Source: Bacteroidota bacterium (GTDB taxonomy: Bacteria; Bacteroidota; Bacteroidia; JABEUT01). Taken from it: a stretch of DNA of 56,205 nt. This document shows positions 1 to 7,578 of the stretch, one piece after another. Position numbers and translations under genes: made by a program. A model generated the notes under the pieces. The model made no database searches and was not told where the DNA came from. It saw only the letters and a list, made by a program, of their open reading frames with translations. The DNA is taken from the NCBI GenBank assembly GCA_013289475.1, contig JABCZW010000012.1, positions 1-56,205 on the forward strand. The letters are read 5' to 3'. The stretch's first letter is position 1, and each line of letters starts with the position of its first letter.

Positions 1-42
1 GCAGGAGCTTAATGATATTATATTGAAAAAGATTTTAAAAAG

Positions 43-72
43 ATCCCCTTGGGTTTACCTGAGGGGATTTTT
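43..72 (+). terminator. Rho-independent terminator of an upstream gene
   Basis: A 7-bp perfect stem (atcccct at 43-49 with aggggat at 62-68), a 12-nt loop and a run of T to 72. It most likely ends a plus-strand gene lying left of the window. Confidence 0.75.
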
Positions 73-145
73 TAATTAATAAACTGTATGATACTTTAAT
101 TTAATGAAACAATAATTACTTTTACATACCTAAAATATATAAGTG

Positions 146-571
146 ATGGCCCCTGAAAAAGATAAGTTGATTACAAAGGAAGAGAACGGCAAAAAAATAT
201 CGCCTGTACTTCCTGAACATATTAAGAATTTTTTAATTGATATTGACGGTACCGTTTGCGATGATATACCCAACGAGGAACCTGAACGTATGGCGACAGC
301 CAAGGTGTTCCCTGATGCATTGGCAACATTGAACAAATGGTTTGACGAAGGCCATATTATTACCTTTTTTACTTCACGTACCGAAGCACACCGCACTGTT
401 ACCGAAAAGTGGCTGGCCGATAATGGTTTTAAGTATCATGGTATGGTAATGGGCAAACCCCGCGGCGGAAACTACCATTGGATAGATAACCACATGGTGC
501 GTGCTACACGCTATACAGGAAAATTCAGTGAACTGGTTGAAAAATCAGCTACGATACAGGTTTTCGAATAA
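146..571 (+). CDS. HAD-superfamily small phosphatase
   Basis: A protein of about 141 residues with the haloacid dehalogenase core: motif I DIDGTVCDD near residue 32, motif II as FFTSRTE near residue 75, a Lys-containing stretch (MGKPRGG) and a closing motif WIDNH near residue 115. The two aspartates of motif I fit a Mg-dependent phosphohydrolase; no cap domain is visible, so the substrate is open. From memory, Bacteroidota relatives are often labelled phosphoheptose isomerase, which the motifs do not support. A GTG at 143 lies directly before the ATG at 146; I prefer the ATG. Its stop codon abuts the stop of the next, convergent gene with no gap. Confidence 0.8.
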   Translation: MAPEKDKLITKEENGKKISPVLPEHIKNFLIDIDGTVCDDIPNEEPERMATAKVFPDALATLNKWFDEGHIITFFTSRTEAHRTVTEKWLADNGFKYHGMVMGKPRGGNYHWIDNHMVRATRYTGKFSELVEKSATIQVFE

Positions 572-1195
572 TTACTTTTTGCCTTTACCTGCAGGCGGAT
601 CATTGGGTAAAATCTGAACATCGGTTGCAGGGCAAATTTCCCATGCTGTCTTTCTATCCGTAGTGCGGCACTTCTTGCAAGCATTAAGCGCCATCTTTCT
701 CATATCGAAGTTATACATCATATACCCGGTTACGGTAATTTTCTTCCCGAACAATACATCGGCATTAATAAGGTGTTTGGCTTTGTACTTAGCAGTAACT
801 TCTACCACAAATACTGAATCTTTACCCGAAAAAATAGAATGGCCTATATATAAAACAATATTTTGCTTGCTCGAATCCCTGGTAAAGCAATTACATGATT
901 CCGGCCCTGCATCATCGGCACCGAGCACATAACCGGTTATGGTTACATATTCTTCGGGCTTGTACCTGGCGGTATCTTCAGGCATACCTTTTAATATACT
1001 ATCTATGGTTACCGAGGCATCAATTTTGCCGGTCGTAATATCGCGGTTCTTCATTACGTTTACACGCTTGCCAATATCCGATACAGCCCTTCCGTAAACA
1101 GGGCAGGTATCGCTGGTGCTTGGGCCAAAACCATTTTGGGCATTGCAGATATTGCTGAATAACAGGGCTATAAATAGGGTAAAAATAAATCTCAT
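572..1195 (-). CDS. Secreted protein with probable OB-like fold
   Basis: The 207-residue product begins with a clear signal peptide ending in NICNAQ, so it is exported. The mature part has two strand-rich segments, EEYVTITGYVLGA (about residue 83) and KKITVTGYMMYN (about 150), and a tail reading TAWEICPATDVQIL. That is the pattern of secreted OB-fold domains in Bacteroidota that end in a WEIHP-type motif. Paired cysteines (CNC near 101, CKKC near 170) could form disulfides or bind metal. Tail-to-tail with the HAD gene. The fold is an inference and the function is unknown. Confidence 0.7.
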   Translation of the reverse strand: MRFIFTLFIALLFSNICNAQNGFGPSTSDTCPVYGRAVSDIGKRVNVMKNRDITTGKIDASVTIDSILKGMPEDTARYKPEEYVTITGYVLGADDAGPESCNCFTRDSSKQNIVLYIGHSIFSGKDSVFVVEVTAKYKAKHLINADVLFGKKITVTGYMMYNFDMRKMALNACKKCRTTDRKTAWEICPATDVQILPNDPPAGKGKK

Positions 1196-1341
1196 AGGCT
1201 GCCAGTTGGTTCACAAATATAAAATTTCCACATTAACACATCATTATTATTATAAAGATAAATTAAATAAACAGGATTTAAAATAGCTTATGATAAGAAA
1301 GTGGCCATATAAATTAATGGCTTAATTGATTTAGGTGGTAA

Positions 1342-1854
1342 TCAGTATACTTTAGCATACCTGTGCGAGTCAAGGAATTTACCATCCTTAAATACCGATT
1401 TTTTAAATATACCCTCAAATGTAAAGCCGCATTTTTCGAGCACCCGCATAGATGGAGGGTTGATAGAAAATACATCGGCATAAAGGCGGTTAAGTTTTAA
1501 TACTTCAAAGGCATAAGGCACCATTAAATTTATGGCTACGGCAGTAATTCCTTTGCCCCAATATGGCTCTCCTATCCAGTATCCCAGCTCGGCGCTGAAG
1601 CGGTAAACATCTTCCTGCGGAAATACACCAATTATTCCAATAGCTACATTGTTATAAAATATGCCAAATGTTTCGGCAGGTGTTTTGTTTTGCTGGTTTG
1701 TAATAAAGTCAATGGCATCTTGCTCCTTATAAGGATAAGGAAATCTGTCGCGCATATTAATGCTTACCCTGCGGTTGTTGGCAAGCGCACTAATGCTTTT
1801 GGCATCTGAGGACTGTAATGCCTTTAATGTTATTTGCCCATTAGTTAGTTCCAT
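1342..1854 (-). CDS. GNAT N-acetyltransferase, RimJ/RimL type
   Basis: The 170 residues match the usual length of RimJ/RimL-like acetyltransferases, which move an acetyl group from acetyl-CoA to a protein N-terminus or small amine in the cytosol. The acetyl-CoA binding region ELGYWIGEPYWGKGITAVAI (about 91-110) and the C-terminal MRVLEKCGFTFEGIFKK (about 136-152) are typical. The upstream part (LTNGQITLKALQSSDAK) is the usual N-terminal strand and helix. It is a single gene between two secreted-protein genes; the substrate cannot be read from sequence. Confidence 0.88.
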   Translation of the reverse strand: MELTNGQITLKALQSSDAKSISALANNRRVSINMRDRFPYPYKEQDAIDFITNQQNKTPAETFGIFYNNVAIGIIGVFPQEDVYRFSAELGYWIGEPYWGKGITAVAINLMVPYAFEVLKLNRLYADVFSINPPSMRVLEKCGFTFEGIFKKSVFKDGKFLDSHRYAKVY

Positions 1855-1880
1855 AAGGCAAATGTAAGGCTATTGCAATA

Positions 1881-2345
1881 TCAGGGGTAATTGAGTGCGG
1901 GCAATGCGTTAAACGATTTTATAAGAAAGGTGTAGTGCACTCCTTTAATAGTATATATCAGCAAAGCAGCTCCATCGTAATTCCGGTGTGGCATTTTTGC
2001 TCTTTCTTTTTCCCTCTCCTGCCTTTTGGCAGGGTCTCCGTAATCCATGTCGTTATAAGAATCGTATGCGTAAATATTGTATTTAACGGTATTGTTCTTT
2101 TTATCAACCTTGCGGTTAAGCGTATCATGCTTATCAATATTTACTGAATAGCAATTACCACCTGTATAAAGTGTATCAAGTTTAACGGATGTATCACTGC
2201 ATGCAATGACAACTAGGTAATTGGTGCCATGGTGCCCTGCTACACCACCCGACCACGACTGCGATGTGGCATTTACCAACTTAACCTTTTGGGCGTTAAT
2301 CGAAAGACTTATGCTGGCTGCGAGTAAAAACAATAAGTAGCGCAT
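1881..2345 (-). CDS. Small secreted protein, unknown function
   Basis: I start it at the ATG giving MRYLLFLLAASISLSINAQ, a textbook signal peptide; a longer in-frame start only adds three residues. The mature protein is about 135 residues, polar, with a mid-region rich in Lys, Asp and Arg (DPAKRQEREKERAKMPHRNY). It belongs to no family I recognise. It sits in a minus-strand run of exported proteins (572-3071), but the gaps are long enough for separate transcription. Confidence 0.62.
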   Translation of the reverse strand: MRYLLFLLAASISLSINAQKVKLVNATSQSWSGGVAGHHGTNYLVVIACSDTSVKLDTLYTGGNCYSVNIDKHDTLNRKVDKKNNTVKYNIYAYDSYNDMDYGDPAKRQEREKERAKMPHRNYDGAALLIYTIKGVHYTFLIKSFNALPALNYP

Positions 2346-2411
2346 GTTGAACAATTTAATGTAAAACTAGCGCTACTTAATGAAGAAATTATGAATACCT
2401 GTAAGGGCTTA

Positions 2412-3071
2412 TTACAAAGCCGCTAATTTCGAAAGATCCATTGACTTTGCAACCGACTCTACCATTTGTATATCGGCCTGGTTATTGGCTTCAATGCCCA
2501 GTAAAAAACGACTGCCAATTCCGCAGGTAATAACAGCTTGTTTATTTTTCTTGTTAAACTCTTCAAAACCGCCAACGGTGTTATCGAGCTTAACGCTGTT
2601 TACTTTTTTCTCATCATTATCCATACTTACACCCATGGTCCACATAGCAGTTGCCGAAGTGTACAGGTTATATGCCTGGTTATAATCGGCCAGGGTTACT
2701 TTTACAAAATCGCCATTATCTTTTTTGAAAGTAATATTAGCACCCGAATACGATATTTTTCCCATGTTCACCGAACCGCCTTCAGGTTTTCCGGCTGTAT
2801 AACCATCAATAGATGCAGGAAGATATTTTTGAAGATCGGCATAGGCCATAGCCAGTGTATCTCCTTTTGCCCTGCGTTCTTTCAATTTTTCAGCAGCAGC
2901 AGCCATTGGGTCGCTTGCAGCAGCAGGCATATTGGTGCTTGGTGTTGTTGCAGCCGCAGCTTTGGTTGAGTCTTTGCCCTGATTTGGGTCGGTCTTTTTA
3001 TCTCCGCCACCACAGGCCATTAATGATAAAGAAACTACTGCCGGTAAAAATGCTTTGCTGAATGTGTTCAT
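2412..3071 (-). CDS. Lipoprotein, unknown function
   Basis: The N-terminus has a type II signal peptide with lipobox LMAC followed by GGGDKK, so it should be lipidated; a low-complexity linker rich in Ala, Thr, Pro and Lys (about residues 25-70) separates the anchor from a globular C-terminal domain (about 80-219). That domain alternates strands and helices (GKISYSGANITFKK, FVKVTLADYNQAYNLY, RFLLGIEANN), as in small periplasmic domains that act by binding rather than catalysis. No catalytic motif is evident. Single gene divergent from the giant GloVer gene. Confidence 0.7.
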   Translation of the reverse strand: MNTFSKAFLPAVVSLSLMACGGGDKKTDPNQGKDSTKAAAATTPSTNMPAAASDPMAAAAEKLKERRAKGDTLAMAYADLQKYLPASIDGYTAGKPEGGSVNMGKISYSGANITFKKDNGDFVKVTLADYNQAYNLYTSATAMWTMGVSMDNDEKKVNSVKLDNTVGGFEEFNKKNKQAVITCGIGSRFLLGIEANNQADIQMVESVAKSMDLSKLAAL

Positions 3072-3263
3072 TGGGTTGGTTTTGTTTGTTTTTTTATATC
3101 AGGGATAGAATTATAAAACCAAAGATAATAAGATTGAAATAACAGAAGCTTTTAGGGCATATAGGCAAATGATGTGATATTGATAACTTGTTATTAAAAC
3201 TCGAACCGAGACGTTATCAGAATATTATGTAACTTTATTACTTGATTAGAAAAATACCATCTC

Positions 3264-6200
3264 ATGAAATACAAGTACTTATTGATTAAGAAAGTTTTAC
3301 TCACATCTTCATTGCTGGTTTTTATTTTTTCACTTTCCGGTGCGCAAACAATTGGCTTGCTATGGGGTATGACAAATGCAGGAGGTGATAGTAGCGGAGG
3401 AGTATTGTTTAACTATGATGTGCTCACTTCAAAGGGTAGTCCGGTACATTCATTTCCTATCCAGGAAGGAATACAGCCTTACAATACCGAACTAATACAG
3501 GCTACCGATGGCAATTTTTATGGAATGACCGAAGCAGGTGGCCCGAATAATTATGGCACAATTTTTAAATGCGGACCGTCGTATAAAGTTACTACGTTAA
3601 TTACTTTTAATAATACAAATGGCGCCAATCCTTATGGCGGCCTTATACAAGCTACCGATGGTAACCTTTATGGAATGACATATAATGGTGGTGCATCAAA
3701 TTACGGTACAATTTTTAAATACAATATTACTTCGGGTGTATTAACCACTTTAGTCAGCTTTACCAGTACCAATGGTGCTAACCCTTATGGAAGCTTAATG
3801 CAGGCCAGTGATGGTAATTTTTATGGAATGACATGTAAGGGTGGTACATCAAATGACGGCACAATTTTTAAATGCACTAAAACCGGCACACTTACTGTGT
3901 TGGTTAATTTTAATGGCACAAATGGCGCTAATCCTTTTGGGAATTTAATACAAGCTACCGATGGTAACCTTTATGGAATGAGTTATTACGGCGGTTCGAT
4001 AACCGATGGAACTATTTTTAAGTGCACCTTGTCAGGTACACTTACCAATATACTTTTTTTTAATTCAAGTAGTAGTGAAAGGCCTATGGGTAGCTTAATA
4101 CAAGGCACTGATGGTAATCTTTATGGAATGACATATGAAGGAGGCACAAATAATACCGGAACTGTTTTTAAATGCACCACTTCAGGTGCATTAACTAATT
4201 TATATAGTTTTCCCAACAATGCATATCCTCGCGGCAGCCTTATACAGGCCAGCGATGGTAATCTATATGGCATGACATCGGGAGCAGGAACATCGGGGTA
4301 TGGTTTTCTTTTTAAATGCACCACATCCGGTACACTTACAACTTTAGTCAATTTCAATAATAAAAACGGTGCAACACCATACGGCAGCTTAATGCAGGCC
4401 AGCGACGGAAATCTTTACGGCATGACTTATGCAGGTGGTACTGTGGGCGATGGCACACTTTTTAAATGCAGTACTTCGGGGGCCCTTTCTGTTGTATTTA
4501 ATTTTGGCTCTACATATATAGGAACTACCCCTTATGGTAATGTAATACAGGCCAGCGATGGTAATCTATATGGCATGACATTTGCTGGTGGTTTATATAA
4601 TAAAGGCACAATTTTTAAATATACTGCATCGGGTATAATCACTACACTGGTTAATTTTAGTGATACAAGCGGCAGTAATCCCCGTGGCAGCTTAATTCAG
4701 GCTGCCGACGGTAATCTTTACGGAATGACTTCGAGTGGCGGCCCAAAGGGTGATGGCACAATTTTTAAATGCACCACTTCCGGTATACTTGATACCCTGG
4801 CTAGTTTCGCAGGTATCGCAAATGGTGCCGGGCCTGACGGAAATCTGATACAGGCTAATGACGGTAACCTATACGGAATGACCCGTGGCGGCGGATCAAA
4901 AAATATAGGCGTGATTTTTAAATGCACCACATCCGGTACACTTACAACCATATTTAATTTTGATCAAACACATGGCGCAGGTCCTTATGGCAGCCTTATT
5001 CAAGCCAGCGATAGTAACCTTTACGGTATGACAAATACCGGTGGGGCAGGTAACAGCGGAATTATTTTTAAATGCACCACCAGCGGTACGCTTACCGATG
5101 TGTTTGATTTTAATGGCAGCGAATATCCATGGTGGGGTGGCGATGCGCCTCTGGGTAGCCTGGTACAGGCTTCTAACGGATTAATTTATGGAATGACAGT
5201 ATCAGGTGGCACCTCCGGTGATGGAAATATTCTTGAGTATGGTCATCCGGGGAGTTTACTTTATAGCTATAGCTTTTCAGTTAACTATGCCCCACAGGGT
5301 AGCCTGGTTGAAGCAAGTGATGGCAACCTTTATGGCATGACAACGGGTGCAAGTATAAATAATGGACTTATTATTAAATATGGCCTCGACAGTGCTTTTG
5401 CCGGCGTATTTAATTTTACCAGCAACCCCAAAATGGGTACTAATCCATATGGCGATATTCTTGAAGCTTTGAGCACTATCATTATCGATTCTGCCTGTAC
5501 GGGTTCCAGTTCTACACTTACTGCTTCGGTAAGAGGAGGGAAAAGCCCGTTCACCTATTTGTGGTCAACCGGTGCAACTACTTCAAGTATACAAGGCATT
5601 ACAACAACGGGGTCTTATTCTGTTACCGTAAAAGACATAAGAGGCATTACAGTTAGCAACATATTTAATTTCCTCAGCGTAAGTACTGACAGTACATCTG
5701 CTATTTGTATGGGAGACTCCATCCACTTGTCCGCTTCAAGTAATGGCGGAACCGGAAGTATTACATATAATTGGATGCCGGGTAGCGCAAGCGGCGCATC
5801 GCCGGGCGTAAAACCAATAGTAAGCACCACCTATACAGTAACAGCTACCGATAAAAATGGCTGCACTTGCACTGCAACGCAAATTGTAACGGTGAATCCT
5901 TTGCCCAAAATAGGTTTTATTGGAAAAACATCAATATGCTCAGGCAGTTTTGACACATTAATTGTTTCCGGAGGAATAAGTTATATATGGAATACCGGAG
6001 CTACTAAGGACACAATAATAGTAAGCCCTTTAACTACAGCTACATACAGTGTAAGTGTTAGTAATGGGTTTTGTGCAAGGGATACTATGGTTAAGGTAAC
6101 TGTAAATACTACTCCTACTATCACTGTAACTCCATTTTCACCGAGCATATGCTCAGGCAGTGGTTTAAATCTTAACGCAACAGGTGCTGTTAGCTATACA

Positions 6201-7412
6201 TGGGCCCCGTCAGCGGGTTTATCTGCAACTACAGGTTTAATGGTCAATGCCTCGCCGGCAACTACTACTAAATATACTGTAACGGGGTTAAGTTCTGCAG
6301 GATGTGCAAATACCCGGGCAGATACTATAACAGTTTACCCCAGCAATGGCTTCGACCTAACAGGTAGCTTAACTGCATGTATAGATACCCCGGGGTTTTC
6401 AAATGCCTCCATTCAGGCATGTATTTATAATAGCCGGTGTATGCCGGTAAAGGGAACCCTTAAGCTTTTGCTTGATACTGCATTTCATATTACAAGCACA
6501 GTTTCAGATAGCATTACCAGGGTAAACGGCGATACATTGATGTGGAATTACGATAGCCTTTCAGATATTGGTAAAACACATTGTGTAAACTTAACCGGTA
6601 ACATAAGCTCTTTGCCGGCTGGTGATAGTGTATTTGTCAGTATGTTTATTTCGCCTGTAACGGGTGATTCTGTCCCTTCAAATAATAGTGTAATCTATTG
6701 GGTAAAAGCAGCTCCTTATAATTGTGTGGGTTTACCCTTCGACCCGAATGAAAAGGCTGTATACCCGGTTGGCGATATTTCATCCGCCCAAAAACTCACA
6801 TATACAATTCATTTCCAGAATACAGGTAATACAATAGCCAGGAATGTAGTGGTAATAGATACCCTTAGCAGTAAACTGGATCCGACTACATTGAAAGCCT
6901 TATCGAGCAGTAGCCCTATGACGATGCAAGTGGTAAGTGGGCATATTGTGAAATTTATTTTCGATAAAATTGATTTGCCTGATACAATAATGAGCAAAAC
7001 AACATCGATAGGTGTGTTTACTTTTAGTATAAACCCCATGGGTAGCGACCTGCCGGGAGATAAAATAACCAATAATGCAAATATTTATTTTGATGCAAAT
7101 CTTCCTGTAAAAACGAATACAACATTAAATACTATAAAAAGTATAATTACGGGTGTGCAAAATTTTGAATCGGTTCCTCATATTGCTTGTTTCCCTAACC
7201 CATTTGTTACTACAACAAGTATAGTGTTTAATACTGACGGGAAGCATTATATAGAGTTGGATGATATGACAGGCCGGAAAATAGAAACGATAGAATGCAC
7301 GGGTAGGCAATATGAACTGAAGAGGGATAATCTTGCATCCGGCATTTATTTTATAAGAGGTTACGATGAAGGGTTTAACTATATAGCCACAAGCAAAATA
7401 GTGGTGCAATAA
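3264..7412 (+). CDS. Giant GloVer-repeat T9SS surface protein
   Basis: A 1382-residue exported protein. After a signal peptide ending SLSGAQ come 13 tandem repeats of about 40-50 residues, each with a core like SLIQASDGNLYGMT..GG....GTIFKC, the signature of the GloVer tandem repeat (about residues 30-730). Then Ig/SprB-like domains (YLWSTGATTSSIQGI near 775; further ones to about 1030), a DUF11/DUF7619-type domain (DPNEKAVYPVGDISSAQ onward, about 1155-1290) and a T9SS C-terminal sorting domain starting CFPNPFVTTTS. It is therefore exported by T9SS and displayed or released at the surface. Its repeat count equals that of the paralogue at 43991, and both mature ends start with a degenerate LWGM unit. 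Ligand unknown. Confidence 0.88.
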   Translation: MKYKYLLIKKVLLTSSLLVFIFSLSGAQTIGLLWGMTNAGGDSSGGVLFNYDVLTSKGSPVHSFPIQEGIQPYNTELIQATDGNFYGMTEAGGPNNYGTIFKCGPSYKVTTLITFNNTNGANPYGGLIQATDGNLYGMTYNGGASNYGTIFKYNITSGVLTTLVSFTSTNGANPYGSLMQASDGNFYGMTCKGGTSNDGTIFKCTKTGTLTVLVNFNGTNGANPFGNLIQATDGNLYGMSYYGGSITDGTIFKCTLSGTLTNILFFNSSSSERPMGSLIQGTDGNLYGMTYEGGTNNTGTVFKCTTSGALTNLYSFPNNAYPRGSLIQASDGNLYGMTSGAGTSGYGFLFKCTTSGTLTTLVNFNNKNGATPYGSLMQASDGNLYGMTYAGGTVGDGTLFKCSTSGALSVVFNFGSTYIGTTPYGNVIQASDGNLYGMTFAGGLYNKGTIFKYTASGIITTLVNFSDTSGSNPRGSLIQAADGNLYGMTSSGGPKGDGTIFKCTTSGILDTLASFAGIANGAGPDGNLIQANDGNLYGMTRGGGSKNIGVIFKCTTSGTLTTIFNFDQTHGAGPYGSLIQASDSNLYGMTNTGGAGNSGIIFKCTTSGTLTDVFDFNGSEYPWWGGDAPLGSLVQASNGLIYGMTVSGGTSGDGNILEYGHPGSLLYSYSFSVNYAPQGSLVEASDGNLYGMTTGASINNGLIIKYGLDSAFAGVFNFTSNPKMGTNPYGDILEALSTIIIDSACTGSSSTLTASVRGGKSPFTYLWSTGATTSSIQGITTTGSYSVTVKDIRGITVSNIFNFLSVSTDSTSAICMGDSIHLSASSNGGTGSITYNWMPGSASGASPGVKPIVSTTYTVTATDKNGCTCTATQIVTVNPLPKIGFIGKTSICSGSFDTLIVSGGISYIWNTGATKDTIIVSPLTTATYSVSVSNGFCARDTMVKVTVNTTPTITVTPFSPSICSGSGLNLNATGAVSYTWAPSAGLSATTGLMVNASPATTTKYTVTGLSSAGCANTRADTITVYPSNGFDLTGSLTACIDTPGFSNASIQACIYNSRCMPVKGTLKLLLDTAFHITSTVSDSITRVNGDTLMWNYDSLSDIGKTHCVNLTGNISSLPAGDSVFVSMFISPVTGDSVPSNNSVIYWVKAAPYNCVGLPFDPNEKAVYPVGDISSAQKLTYTIHFQNTGNTIARNVVVIDTLSSKLDPTTLKALSSSSPMTMQVVSGHIVKFIFDKIDLPDTIMSKTTSIGVFTFSINPMGSDLPGDKITNNANIYFDANLPVKTNTTLNTIKSIITGVQNFESVPHIACFPNPFVTTTSIVFNTDGKHYIELDDMTGRKIETIECTGRQYELKRDNLASGIYFIRGYDEGFNYIATSKIVVQ

Positions 7413-7415
7413 GTT

Positions 7416-7490
7416 TTACCAATCCATCTCTATCCCGCCCTGCAAATAGGTTTTTGTTTTGCCGCTAATTTCAATACTTGTATTCGCTAA
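7416..7490 (-). pseudogene. Relic of a PhzF gene 3' end
   Basis: On the minus strand this reads about 25 codons ending IEISGKTKTYLQGGIEMDW then TAA. That is the C-terminus of the PhzF gene whose stop is at 14198 (VEISGKAKTYLQGEIEMDW). Over 60 bases I count about 52 identities to that gene and clearly fewer to the second PhzF gene. The match runs a few bases past the stop codon, and an in-frame stop lies just upstream, so only the gene end survives. Confidence 0.85.
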
Positions 7491-7578
7491 ACTCTGTTAT
7501 TTTTATTAAAGTAAGGATATTGAAATCAAGTGAGCCTCTAAATAATATAGGCAAAGGATGTGATTTTACCAATGCTGA

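Noticed and set aside
146-571. Phosphoheptose isomerase identity for the first gene
   Set aside because: The motifs are of the HAD phosphatase type (DIDGT) and the SIS-domain motifs of GmhA are absent.
3480-5450. Regular repeats every 120-150 bases resembling a CRISPR or minisatellite array
   Set aside because: The repeats stay in frame, vary at third codon positions and encode GloVer units; spacers are not unique and there are no cas genes.
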